Assembly (NCBI GenBank): GCA_947039275.1
Contig: CAMQYL010000002.1
Span: 84,217-148,216 of the forward strand
DNA from: Amulumruptor sp947039275
GTDB taxonomy: Bacteria; Bacteroidota; Bacteroidia; Bacteroidales; Muribaculaceae
DNA: 64,000 nucleotides
Direction: 5' to 3'
The notes beneath the pieces are model-generated. The model ran no database searches, had not been told where the DNA came from, and saw nothing but the letters and a program-made list of their open reading frames with translations. This document shows, piece by piece, positions 16,844-25,860 of this stretch; position 1 is the first letter of the stretch, and each line of letters opens with the position of its first letter. The translations under genes were made by a program, and so were the position numbers.

Positions 16844-19192
16844 ATGGATAACAGCTATCTTGACGAACTTAATGACCAGCAGAGGGCCGCGGTGGTGTAC
16901 ACCGACGGTCCCCAGCTCGTCATTGCCGGAGCAGGCTCCGGCAAGACGAGGGTGCTGACATATAAGATATTGCATCTGCTTGCCCACGGAGTGGAACCGT
17001 GGCGCATCCTTGCTCTGACGTTTACCAACAAGGCAGCGCGTGAGATGCGCGAACGCATCGAGACACTTGTGGGGCATGAGGCTGCATCGCGTCTGTGGAT
17101 GGGTACTTTCCACTCCATCTTCGCGCGTATACTTCGCATTCACGCCGATAAGATAGGCTTCAAAAGTTCCTACACCATCTATGATGCTGCCGACAGCAAG
17201 GCTCTTGTCAAGACCATCATCAAGGATATGCAGCTTGACGAGAAAGTCTATAAGGCATCTACTGTTGCTAATGCTATATCCTGGGCAAAAAACTCGCTCA
17301 TCTCCCCAGAGGTATATGCCGCCAATGAGGAGCTGATGGCAGCCGACCGACGTGCACGCCGTCCGCTCATCCATGAGATCTATGCCGCTTACCGCAACCG
17401 TTGCATCGTGGCATCGGCTATGGACTTTGACGACCTGCTCTATTACACCAATCTGCTGCTGCGTGACAATCCCGAGATACGCAACCACTATGCCGAGTTT
17501 TTCCGCTATGTGCTTGTGGATGAGTATCAGGATACCAATTTTGCCCAGCATCTGATTGTGTCGCAGCTGTGCGGTGAGTGCGGCAGACTGATGGTGGTGG
17601 GTGACGATGCACAGAGCATCTACAGTTTCCGAGGAGCCAATATCGCCAACATCCTCAATCTCAACCGCACTTATAAGACCCTCAAAATATTCAAGCTTGA
17701 GGAAAACTACCGCTCGACGCAGACCATCATCAATGCCGCCAACTCGCTGATTGACAAAAACGAGGGGCAGATACCCAAAAAGGTGTTCTCGCGCAATGAC
17801 AAAGGTGACCGCATCGAGCTCGTCCAGGCTTACAGCGATTATGAGGAAGGTTTTCTCGTGGCTAACCGCGTGGCTCAGGTGAAGCTGACACGCCATGACA
17901 GCTATGATGACTTTGCCATACTCTACCGCACCAACTCCCAGAGCCGCATACTTGAGGAGGCTCTGCGCAAGCAGAGCATACCCTACCGTATCTACGGAGG
18001 CCAGTCGTTTTATCAGCGCAAGGAGGTCAAGGATGCAGTGTCATATTTCCGTCTGTCGGTCAATCCTGACGATGACGAGGCTCTGCGTCGCGTCATCAAT
18101 GTGCCGGCGCGAGGCATCGGTGACACCACGTTGGCTAAGCTCACACGAGCAGCCATTGATAACGATGTGAGCGTATGGCATGTCATAACGCATCTTGACA
18201 CTATAGATACCGGTCTCAATAACGGTACGAAACGAAAACTCCAGGGCTTCAGAGAGCTGATGGAGAAATTCATTGACAGTAACGCTACTGCCGATGCCGC
18301 CACCCTGGCTCAACTGATTATCTCCGAGACAGGCATGATTTCACAACTGCAAGGTGACCGTACCCCTGAGAGCATATCGCGCATAGAGAACCTACAGGAG
18401 CTTGTCAACGGTGCCCGACAGTTTGTCAAGATGCACACCGAGGAGGGCAACGAGGACATCGGCATGGAATATTTCCTTAGCGAGGTGTCGCTTGCCACCG
18501 ATCAGGACAAGGACGAAGAGGATGACTCGGCAAAAGTCACTCTTATGACAGTGCATGCAGCCAAAGGACTTGAATTTGCCAACGTTTTTATCGTCGGTGT
18601 CGAGGAGGACTTATTTCCCAATTCCATGAGTGCTGCCAGTGCCGAGGAGGTGGAGGAGGAACGCCGTCTGCTCTATGTAGCGATTACACGAGCCAAGCGT
18701 TTTTGCATGATAAGTTATGCGAGCAGCCGTTTCCGCAACGGTATGACTGCGACATGCAGTCCGTCACGATTTATCAGAGATATAGACACCAGATATCTTA
18801 AACCGGTAACAGGCACAAGCGTAACGGGTCGGACGATGTTTAATCCTGTAGAACGTTATCGCGATTCATATCATTCGTCATTAGGCTCGCCTTCTGGCAT
18901 GGCGGCATCCAAGAAGCGTGGTGGGGGCTCATGGTTGCTCAGCGACTATCATGGCAATGTCACTCCGCGGGTAGAACCACGCCAGGCTGCCTCCACAGCT
19001 TCGGCAGGAGGGGCATCGCTTCACAATTCGTCAGAGCTGTCTGTCGGCATGGTGATAGAGCACCAGATATTCGGACGCGGTACTATCGAGGAGATTGACC
19101 GCGAGCAGCCTGATCACCGTATCAGAGTAACGTTTGACAATACTGGTCAGAAAGTGCTCATGCTGAAATTTGCAAGATTCAAAATCGTCTAA
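16844..19192 (+). CDS. UvrD/PcrA-type superfamily 1 DNA helicase
   Basis: A 782-residue 3'-5' helicase for repair and replication-fork processing. Walker A is GAGSGKT at residues 29-35 after the Q-motif LNDQQRAAV; motif Ia TFTNKAAREMRERI, motif II VDEYQDTNFAQ (about 225), motif III GDDAQSIYSFRGA, motif IV FKLEENYRST, motif V TVHAAKGLEFANVF and motif VI EERRLLYVAITRAK are all present. The C-terminus carries a short basic/Tudor-like tail (VGMVIEHQIFGRGTIEEID) as in PcrA. An in-frame TTG at 16841 precedes the ATG. It begins 15 bases after prfB, so co-transcription is likely. PcrA versus UvrD naming cannot be settled by eye. Confidence 0.94.
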   Translation: MDNSYLDELNDQQRAAVVYTDGPQLVIAGAGSGKTRVLTYKILHLLAHGVEPWRILALTFTNKAAREMRERIETLVGHEAASRLWMGTFHSIFARILRIHADKIGFKSSYTIYDAADSKALVKTIIKDMQLDEKVYKASTVANAISWAKNSLISPEVYAANEELMAADRRARRPLIHEIYAAYRNRCIVASAMDFDDLLYYTNLLLRDNPEIRNHYAEFFRYVLVDEYQDTNFAQHLIVSQLCGECGRLMVVGDDAQSIYSFRGANIANILNLNRTYKTLKIFKLEENYRSTQTIINAANSLIDKNEGQIPKKVFSRNDKGDRIELVQAYSDYEEGFLVANRVAQVKLTRHDSYDDFAILYRTNSQSRILEEALRKQSIPYRIYGGQSFYQRKEVKDAVSYFRLSVNPDDDEALRRVINVPARGIGDTTLAKLTRAAIDNDVSVWHVITHLDTIDTGLNNGTKRKLQGFRELMEKFIDSNATADAATLAQLIISETGMISQLQGDRTPESISRIENLQELVNGARQFVKMHTEEGNEDIGMEYFLSEVSLATDQDKDEEDDSAKVTLMTVHAAKGLEFANVFIVGVEEDLFPNSMSAASAEEVEEERRLLYVAITRAKRFCMISYASSRFRNGMTATCSPSRFIRDIDTRYLKPVTGTSVTGRTMFNPVERYRDSYHSSLGSPSGMAASKKRGGGSWLLSDYHGNVTPRVEPRQAASTASAGGASLHNSSELSVGMVIEHQIFGRGTIEEIDREQPDHRIRVTFDNTGQKVLMLKFARFKIV

Positions 19193-19208
19193 AAGGTTAA
19201 TACTTGTC

Positions 19209-20354
19209 ATGGTCTATAACAACGAATCAGAGATACCCACACCATTCTATATCGTATATGAGTCGCGTATCCGCCGCAATCTGTCACTCATAAGCCATGT
19301 AGCTGAAGCATCTGGAGCCAAGATAATCATGGCATTCAAAGCCAATGCTTTGTGGAAGACGTTTCCGATAGTGCGTGAATATTGCCGTGACTTCACAGCA
19401 AGTTCGCTCAACGAGCTGCGTCTCGGATGTGACGAGTTGGGCGGTGAGGCTCATAGTTATTGTCCGGCATATACTGATGAAACAATAGGGGAGTATCTGG
19501 AACGTTCGACTCATATCACATTCAATTCGTTGCATCAGTTTGAGCGGTTCAAACCGATGGTGGCTGAATCAGCAGCTTCACCTGGTCTGCGCGTCAATCC
19601 GCAATGCTCGGTGATAGAAACCGATATCTACAATCCGGCTCTGCCCGGAAGCCGTTTTGGTGTCACGGCTGATGTGCTGCGTGAAGCCGGCGGTTTGCCC
19701 GAAAGGATTGAAGGATTGCATTTCCATGCCTTGTGCGAGAGTTCGAGCCATGACCTCGAGAAGGTGCTGGAGGCGTTTGAAGCTGACTTCTGGGAGTGGA
19801 TCGGTCAGGTCAAGTGGGTTAATATGGGTGGTGGCCACTTGATGACCCGTGAGGGTTACGATACAGACCATCTGATAGAGGTCATACGCCGATTCAGAGG
19901 CCGTTATCCGGGAGTTCAGGTCATACTTGAGCCAGGGAGTGCGTTTATGTGGCGGACGGGTGATCTTATGACATCGGTAGTAGACATTGTTGACAATCAG
20001 GGCATTAAGACGGCGATTATAGATGCTTCGTTTGCATGCCATATGCCTGACTGTCTGGAGATGCCCTACAAGCCTGCTATCACAGGCAGCATGCCTGTGG
20101 ATGCCTCGTTGCCTACTTATCGTCTGGGAGGCAATTCGTGTCTTAGCGGGGACTTCATGGGTGACTGGAGTTTTGCGCGTCCGCTGCGGATCGGGGACCG
20201 TCTGCGCCTTGAGGACATGAACCATTACACTACAGTCAAAACCAACATGTTCAACGGCATCCAGCATCCGTCCATGATACTTTGCGATGTAGATGGGCGA
20301 TGCCATGAACTGCGGCGCTTCACTTATGAGGATTACCGCTCCCGCATGGATTGA
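19209..20354 (+). CDS. nspC: carboxynorspermidine/carboxyspermidine decarboxylase
   Basis: PLP enzyme of the alternative spermidine pathway, decarboxylating carboxyspermidine or carboxynorspermidine. The 381-residue alanine-racemase-fold protein has the PLP lysine in IIMAFKANALWKTF (Lys44) and the family motifs EGLHFHALCESSSHDLEKVL, VNMGGGHLMTREGYD, VILEPGSAFMWRTGDLM, DASFACHMPDCLEMPYKP and GNSCLSGDFMGDW. The ATG at 19209 lies 16 bases after the helicase stop; an upstream TTG at 19170 would overlap that gene. The dehydrogenase partner (Lys1-like) is not in the window. Confidence 0.93.
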   Translation: MVYNNESEIPTPFYIVYESRIRRNLSLISHVAEASGAKIIMAFKANALWKTFPIVREYCRDFTASSLNELRLGCDELGGEAHSYCPAYTDETIGEYLERSTHITFNSLHQFERFKPMVAESAASPGLRVNPQCSVIETDIYNPALPGSRFGVTADVLREAGGLPERIEGLHFHALCESSSHDLEKVLEAFEADFWEWIGQVKWVNMGGGHLMTREGYDTDHLIEVIRRFRGRYPGVQVILEPGSAFMWRTGDLMTSVVDIVDNQGIKTAIIDASFACHMPDCLEMPYKPAITGSMPVDASLPTYRLGGNSCLSGDFMGDWSFARPLRIGDRLRLEDMNHYTTVKTNMFNGIQHPSMILCDVDGRCHELRRFTYEDYRSRMD

Positions 20355-20630
20355 CGCTTGCAGCCATCTCTGTTTATCCTGTGCTTGGCTATAAATTACG
20401 CGTCAGGACGCTGTATAATCAATTATATTTCGTAACTTTGCATTAGTTTGTGATGCAGAGTCATACTGCGTAGGAGTTATGACTTATAATTGTCCTGTTT
20501 CTTGCTCGTTCGGCTATAATGTGTTGATTAATAGCACGTTGTCAAGATTGGGATGAACTAAGAGATTGCTTTGACCGTCACGAACAAGCTATAAAAATCG
20601 GTCTGAATTTGTCAACAGTCAATTATTAAC
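20355..20630 (+). promoter_or_regulatory. promoter and long leader of the polysaccharide operon
   Basis: A -7 box TAACTTTG lies at 20433-20440, giving a leader of about 180 bases before the antiterminator start at 20631. Just after the likely transcription start is a hairpin AGTCATA/TATGACT (20459-20465 and 20478-20484). No inverted repeats flanking the promoter were found, so there is no sign of an invertible phase-variation switch here. Long leaders upstream of upxY genes are where antitermination is thought to act; that role here is inferred. Confidence 0.5.
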
Positions 20631-21197
20631 GTGACAAAGACAGGGGAACAAACACCATCAGAACATAGCGGAAATATACCCCGGTGGTATGTCATGAGGG
20701 CGTATAAAGCGGAAAAAAGCGTAGAGGAACATCTGACGCAGCTCGGCTATACCGTTTTCGTCCCCAAGAAACTGGCGGTAAGGGTATATCATGGACGTAA
20801 GGGGCGCTATCTCGTGCCGGCTATCCCGAGCATGGTTTTCGTCAATGCCACTAAAGAGAGCCTTCTCCAAGCCAAACAGCGTGTAGAGAGATTGCAGTTT
20901 GTCATGTCAGCCTCTTCGGGTGGAAACCAGCCGCTGGTCGTGGCAGACAAGGATATGAGCGACTTTATAAAGGTAGCATCAAAGTCAGTGGCTGATGAAA
21001 GCATCAGTTATCTTACTCCTGATGAGGTCAATATAGCCCGTGGCAGTCGTGTGAGAATCCTCGGAGGTCCATTTGATGGCGTGACAGGCGTCTTTCAGCG
21101 AGTCAAAGGCCACCGCAACCGCCGTCTCGTGGTCACCATCCCCTCCATCGGCAGCGTCACCGCCGAAGTATCCCCCGATCTCGTCCAACTCCTCTGA
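20631..21197 (+). CDS. UpxY-family transcription antiterminator (NusG paralogue)
   Basis: A 188-residue NusG-like protein that heads a surface-polysaccharide operon and probably lets RNA polymerase read through it. The NusG N-terminal domain runs from about residue 18 (RWYVMRAYKAEKSVEEHL) to about 110, including YTVFVPKK and PAIPSMVFVNATKESL. A KOW domain lies near 135-165 (RGSRVRILGGPFDGVTGVF). A GTG start at 20631 is used. The usual companion inhibitor gene upxZ does not follow; an acyltransferase gene begins 8 bases after the stop. Confidence 0.88.
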   Translation: MTKTGEQTPSEHSGNIPRWYVMRAYKAEKSVEEHLTQLGYTVFVPKKLAVRVYHGRKGRYLVPAIPSMVFVNATKESLLQAKQRVERLQFVMSASSGGNQPLVVADKDMSDFIKVASKSVADESISYLTPDEVNIARGSRVRILGGPFDGVTGVFQRVKGHRNRRLVVTIPSIGSVTAEVSPDLVQLL

Positions 21198-21205
21198 AAC
21201 AGTAA

Positions 21206-22264
21206 ATGGTTACATCTATAGCGAAAATCCAGTCAGATACCTTTACCCTTCAACAGCCATCCAAACGAATGGAGTGGTTGGATGCTATGAGAGGGTTGGC
21301 TATGTTGATGGTCATATATAGTCATCAGGTTATGGGCTCTCCACTGGATTATACATGCGTGACTGTTGAGGCGTTTCGTTTTGTAATGTTGGAGATGTTC
21401 TTCTTTATAAGCGGTTTTCTGTGCGCGATAAGTTCAATGCCGGTTATTATAAAAGTCCGTAAACTCGCTCTTCAGTTGCTGCTGCCCACAGTGGTTATTT
21501 ATCTAATCCATGCCTGGATATATGGGGATTCATTGGATTTATTTGCTAGAATGAAGAATGGTTTCTGGTTTCTTCCGACACTTTTTGTAGTGGAAGTTGT
21601 CGGGTATGTCTTGTTTAAGTATATCAGACGTTGCTCATTGGCTAAGAAGGTTGGGATTATTTGTTTAGTTATAATTGCTGATAAGATTCTGACATCCGTG
21701 GCTTTTCGTTACGGCATGCTTAATACACCTTGGGCTGATGCGTTTCAACTGTCATTTTTCTGTGTATATTTGATTCCCTTTTTGATAGGAGCTTTGATTA
21801 GATACGTTCATAGACGCATATATTCTTATGTTGATGGACACATATTGTTTTTTGGAATCATTATAATGTTGTTTTTATTGCTTAGTTTCTATAATCAGCC
21901 ATTAATTCAACCTTTTTTGTCATCATTGGGGGTATTTGTGATATTTTTAATCATGCATAACATGCGGGGTTATTTCAGGAAAGATCACCATATCGGCAAT
22001 TTTCTTATATTGTGTGGGAAAAACACGCTTGGACTATATCTGCTGCATTATTTCGTGCTTAGTGAAATAATCTGTCATTTTTCACCGATTCTATTGATGC
22101 ATATGGGCATGGAGAGCAATCCTTTGATGCAGCTTGTCATAATCGGCTTTTCAACACTTGTAACAACTGTCATAACACTATCAGCCATTAAGGTGATAGA
22201 AATGTCCCCCGTATTGTCTTTGCTTTGTCTCGGGCAACCGCTAAGAAAAATGGATAGTATATGA
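21206..22264 (+). CDS. membrane acyltransferase, family 3
   Basis: A 352-residue Acyltransferase_3 (OafA-like) membrane protein, likely to O-acylate a polysaccharide or lipid-linked sugar. The opening RMEWLDAMRGLAMLMVIYSHQ carries the family's D..RG...VI.SH pattern with the key histidine; about ten hydrophobic segments follow, including the family-like FWFLPTLFVVEVVG region. Codon use is AT-rich compared with the flanking core genes. Its stop overlaps the flippase start by four bases (ATGA). It is the first of three such acyltransferases in the locus. Confidence 0.85.
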   Translation: MVTSIAKIQSDTFTLQQPSKRMEWLDAMRGLAMLMVIYSHQVMGSPLDYTCVTVEAFRFVMLEMFFFISGFLCAISSMPVIIKVRKLALQLLLPTVVIYLIHAWIYGDSLDLFARMKNGFWFLPTLFVVEVVGYVLFKYIRRCSLAKKVGIICLVIIADKILTSVAFRYGMLNTPWADAFQLSFFCVYLIPFLIGALIRYVHRRIYSYVDGHILFFGIIIMLFLLLSFYNQPLIQPFLSSLGVFVIFLIMHNMRGYFRKDHHIGNFLILCGKNTLGLYLLHYFVLSEIICHFSPILLMHMGMESNPLMQLVIIGFSTLVTTVITLSAIKVIEMSPVLSLLCLGQPLRKMDSI

Positions 22265-23826
22265 GACGTGAGTCCCGAGTAGCCAAATCGCTCAAGAATG
22301 CCAAGGTCAATATGCTTTGCTATTTTGCATCGCTGCTGACTGCTTTCTTTACGCGCAGGATATTCATTGATTATCTAGGACTGGAGTTCATGGGTTTAAA
22401 CGGCACGGTGGGGAGTGTGCTCGGATTTCTGAATTTGGCGGAGCTCGGCATCGGTACTGCCATCTCGTATCTGCTGTTCAAGCCTGTATTTGACGGTGAT
22501 GAGACGAAAATCAACGAGCTTATTTCGGTGATGGGCTATCTCTATCGTTGGATAGGCATATTCATCTATGGTGCGGCTATAATAGTATCGTTTTTCCTGC
22601 CATTGATATTTTCCGACACCTCATTTTCAATGGGTGTGATCTATGCATCGTTCTACATATACCTCACTGGTTCGATGTTGGGGTATTTCTTCAATTACAG
22701 GATGGTATTGCTCAGTGCTGACCAGCGTAATTATGTGGTGACGGGCTATTTCCAACTGACAACGACCCTGAAGCTGTTTATTCAGATGGGATGTGCGATG
22801 TTATGGTCTAATTTTTATCTGTTTCTTGCCATTGAGCTGACAGCGGGTATAGCCAATACATTGCTTATTAACTGGAAGCTCCATAAGACATATCCTTGGC
22901 TCAAAAGTGAACTCAAAGAAGGGCGCAGACTGCTTAAGAAATATCCTGAAGTGACCAGCAAAATCAAGCAGATTGTGGTGCATAAGCTCGGTTTATTTGT
23001 CAAAGGTCAGTCACAGCCGATGCTTATCTATGCATTCGCATCCCTCTCGAGTGTGGCTCTCTATGCCAATTACACAATCATAACAAGCCGCATCCAGAAT
23101 CTTTTCAACGGCATATTGGACAGTGCCGGCGGCAGTGTAGGAAATCTTGTCGCAGAGGGTGACAAAAATAAGATTGTGGAGATTTTCTCACAGCTATTTA
23201 TATCTCGCCTGTTTATCGTTGGAAATCTTGCTTTCTGCTTCTACTATCTGTTATCTCCATTTGTCAATGTGTGGCTTGGACCTGAGTGTATCGTGTCTCC
23301 TACGGTGGTGGCAATTGTTGTGATAGGCTATACTCTCGGAGTCATGCGTGGCCCCACGGATTACTTTATCAATGCATACGGGCTGTTTTCAGATGTTTGG
23401 GCTCCGATAGCTGAATCGGCGATTTCAATTTCCGTAGCCATCTTGTGCGGCATGAGGTGGGGGCTTCCTGGAGTGTTGATGGGGGACCTCACAGCCTCGA
23501 TATTGATAATCTATGTATGGAAGACCTACTTCCTGTTTACTCGTGGTTTCAAGGTTAATCCATTGAAATATTGGCTGCTTTGGGTCAAGACATTGTGGCC
23601 GATGTTGATTGGGGCTTTGGTGGCTTTTTTTGTCACAGAACATGTCTCATCGGCAGTTATGATTAGCAATCCATGGCTGGATTTTGCTATGAAGGCGGCT
23701 ATATTCGCCATTGTGATATTCATGGTGTCCACACCTATATTATGGGCTGTGTCACTTAATTTCAGAGTCTTTTTCAAGCGACTGCTCCATTCTATATTCA
23801 AGCGGGATAAGGCTGCCTCCATATGA
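22261..23826 (+). CDS. polysaccharide flippase (Wzx-like, MATE/MVF superfamily)
   Basis: A 521-residue protein with about 12-14 hydrophobic segments, expected to flip the undecaprenyl-linked repeat unit across the inner membrane. The N-terminus RESRVAKSLKNAKVNMLCYF followed by FLNLAELGIGTAISYLLFKP is typical of the O-unit transporter branch found in Bacteroidetes and Firmicutes clusters. It overlaps the preceding acyltransferase and is followed after four bases by a GT2 gene. Confidence 0.9.
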   Translation: MRRESRVAKSLKNAKVNMLCYFASLLTAFFTRRIFIDYLGLEFMGLNGTVGSVLGFLNLAELGIGTAISYLLFKPVFDGDETKINELISVMGYLYRWIGIFIYGAAIIVSFFLPLIFSDTSFSMGVIYASFYIYLTGSMLGYFFNYRMVLLSADQRNYVVTGYFQLTTTLKLFIQMGCAMLWSNFYLFLAIELTAGIANTLLINWKLHKTYPWLKSELKEGRRLLKKYPEVTSKIKQIVVHKLGLFVKGQSQPMLIYAFASLSSVALYANYTIITSRIQNLFNGILDSAGGSVGNLVAEGDKNKIVEIFSQLFISRLFIVGNLAFCFYYLLSPFVNVWLGPECIVSPTVVAIVVIGYTLGVMRGPTDYFINAYGLFSDVWAPIAESAISISVAILCGMRWGLPGVLMGDLTASILIIYVWKTYFLFTRGFKVNPLKYWLLWVKTLWPMLIGALVAFFVTEHVSSAVMISNPWLDFAMKAAIFAIVIFMVSTPILWAVSLNFRVFFKRLLHSIFKRDKAASI

Positions 23827-23830
23827 TGTT

Positions 23831-24838
23831 ATGGTGAAAGTATCGGTAATAGTTCCTGTCTACAACACGGCTGTTGTGCTTCCACGATGTCTTGACAGCA
23901 TTATGCACCAATTATATGCTGATTGGGAGTGCATATTGATTGATGATGGTTCGACAGACGGTTCGCTTGATATTATGCTCGGATATGCTGATGAGGATTC
24001 GCGCTTTAAAGTACTTTCACAGAAAAATTCTGGTGTTAGTGCTGCCCGTAACAGAGGTATGGAACTGGCATGTGGAGAATACGTGACATTTATTGACAGC
24101 GATGATTATATCGATGCTGTCTACATTTGCAATGCTGTTAATCTGATAGAGTCATACAATGCTGACATGTTGATATCAGGATATACTGAGCATTTTTGGC
24201 ATAGTGGCAATGTTGAGACTCGGCAGAGCCTGTTGCCTGGATGGGTGGAGACCGATGAAGAGAATGTGGCATCGCTTGACAGAGTGTTATGTGCGCGTCT
24301 TCTGTTTGACTGTTCTGCGTCATATTGGGGGTATATCAGAAATTTCTTCCGGTTGTCATTAATCAGGACTAACGGTTTGGTTTTTGATAGCAGCTTAAGA
24401 TACAATGAAGACAGAGCGTTCACGATGTCATATTTGGCATATGAGGCATCTGATGCTGTCAATTTAATATCCAACCGTCCTTACTATAACTATGTGATTC
24501 GTGGTGGGTCAGCTATGACCGATGGTTTCAATCCAGGCCATCTTGTTGAATTGACCTCATTTAAGCAATTGTGTTCCATAGAGCGGAAATACTTCCGTGA
24601 TTGTCACCTTAATATAGCCATACGTCATGCTGGACTGATGCGAAAACACTATCTGAAGTGGCTTGCCATGAACATGGAGCGCTATGATGACGGATCAGCA
24701 GAGCATATGGATAACATGGAGAGAGACATGCTCAGTGTCAAGGATTTCTTGCCACCCTATACATCCTATAGCCGCGCTATGATGAAGCGGTGGCTCCAGT
24801 TCCATAAATACATGTTGATGAAGCCTTTCAGCAAATAG
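23831..24838 (+). CDS. family 2 glycosyltransferase
   Basis: A 335-residue GT-A enzyme. The N-terminus VKVSVIVPVYNTAVVLPRCLDSI, then LIDDGSTDGSLDIML, NSGVSAARNRGMELA and the nucleotide/metal motif TFIDSDDYID (about residue 88) are classic for GT2. The C-terminal third is basic and likely membrane-proximal. Donor and acceptor cannot be told from sequence. It is separated by two bases from the next gene. Confidence 0.92.
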   Translation: MVKVSVIVPVYNTAVVLPRCLDSIMHQLYADWECILIDDGSTDGSLDIMLGYADEDSRFKVLSQKNSGVSAARNRGMELACGEYVTFIDSDDYIDAVYICNAVNLIESYNADMLISGYTEHFWHSGNVETRQSLLPGWVETDEENVASLDRVLCARLLFDCSASYWGYIRNFFRLSLIRTNGLVFDSSLRYNEDRAFTMSYLAYEASDAVNLISNRPYYNYVIRGGSAMTDGFNPGHLVELTSFKQLCSIERKYFRDCHLNIAIRHAGLMRKHYLKWLAMNMERYDDGSAEHMDNMERDMLSVKDFLPPYTSYSRAMMKRWLQFHKYMLMKPFSK

Positions 24839-24840
24839 AG

Positions 24841-25842
24841 ATGAGAAGACGTGTAGCTGTGGATTTTACATGGTATTTTGACAAGGCAGTGCATGCTGGT
24901 CCCAAGGCACGCAAGGATGCTACCCGCACGTTAAAAGCAGCTGGGTATGAGACTGTCACCATGTTTTACCCATCGGCTAAGAATCCTAAGGAGGCTTCGC
25001 GCAAAAGGGCGATGATGCTGATGCGTTTGTATTTCAGCAAACTACTTGGAGCCAAAGAAGTCATATTCCAATATCCGTCGATGCTTCCTGTATGGTATCT
25101 GAAGTTTCTGAAATATCAAGGTATCAAGGTGACGCTGCTCATACATGACCTGGACCGGCTGCGTCAGGGGTATGAAACATTAAGCCATTTGGAGAAAGGG
25201 ACATTAAGCTCGGTCAGCCGCCTTATCGTTCACACTCCATATATGCGTGATTATCTGCTCGGTCAGGGAATAGGGACCCATATGGATGTGCTTTATCTCT
25301 TTGATTACTATACAGATAGTGCTGTATTTAAAAGTCCGTCAGAATATAACAGCATAGTATTCTGTGGCAACCTTGGCAAGAGCGGCTTTCTGAAGGCTTT
25401 TGATGAAAAGGATTGGAGAGTGCCCACTTACCTATATGGAGTCGGCGCAAAAACAACATACGATAATCCGAATGTGCATTACAAAGGAGTGTTTCAGGCT
25501 GATGATCCGTCAGATGTAGATGGTGCGTGGGGACTCGTGTGGGACGGCCCGGATACTGCCACATGCTCTACTTCTTCTGTCGGCCGCTATTTGTCATATA
25601 ACACCAGCCATAAACTCTCTCTCTACATAGTCACCGGCAAGCCCGTCATCGTCTGGTCAGGCTGTGCTCTGGCACAATGGATAACTGACAATGGCCTCGG
25701 CATAGCCATCGACTCCTTATCTGAGATACCGACACATATGAGTGTGATGTCTGAAGATAAGTATGATTCATATTGCACTAATATTGCAAAAAAACGCTTT
25801 GAGTTATCTAATGGTAACTTTTTGCATAAAGTATTAAAATGA
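24841..25842 (+). CDS. galactofuranosyltransferase-like glycosyltransferase
   Basis: A 333-residue protein of GT-B character. The opening (VAVDFTWYFDKAVHAGPKARKD), LLIHDLDRLR, IVHTPYMRDYLLGQGI, the GLVWDGPDTATCSTSSVGRY segment and SHKLSLYIVTGKPVIVWSGCALAQWI resemble the beta-1,6-galactofuranosyltransferase group described from Bacteroidetes and enteric O-antigen loci. The function is therefore likely transfer of galactofuranose, but no UDP-galactopyranose mutase gene lies in this locus, so other sugars are possible. Confidence 0.75.
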   Translation: MRRRVAVDFTWYFDKAVHAGPKARKDATRTLKAAGYETVTMFYPSAKNPKEASRKRAMMLMRLYFSKLLGAKEVIFQYPSMLPVWYLKFLKYQGIKVTLLIHDLDRLRQGYETLSHLEKGTLSSVSRLIVHTPYMRDYLLGQGIGTHMDVLYLFDYYTDSAVFKSPSEYNSIVFCGNLGKSGFLKAFDEKDWRVPTYLYGVGAKTTYDNPNVHYKGVFQADDPSDVDGAWGLVWDGPDTATCSTSSVGRYLSYNTSHKLSLYIVTGKPVIVWSGCALAQWITDNGLGIAIDSLSEIPTHMSVMSEDKYDSYCTNIAKKRFELSNGNFLHKVLK

Positions 25843-25860
25843 CAGTAGGTATATATATCC

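Noticed and set aside
16466..17896. Long antisense reading frame (476 codons) across prfB and the helicase gene
   Set aside because: It opposes two well-supported genes and its translation has no recognisable domain; it is a codon-usage shadow.
20355..20630. Invertible promoter upstream of the antiterminator gene
   Set aside because: I looked for inverted repeats on both sides of the -7 box and found none of useful length.
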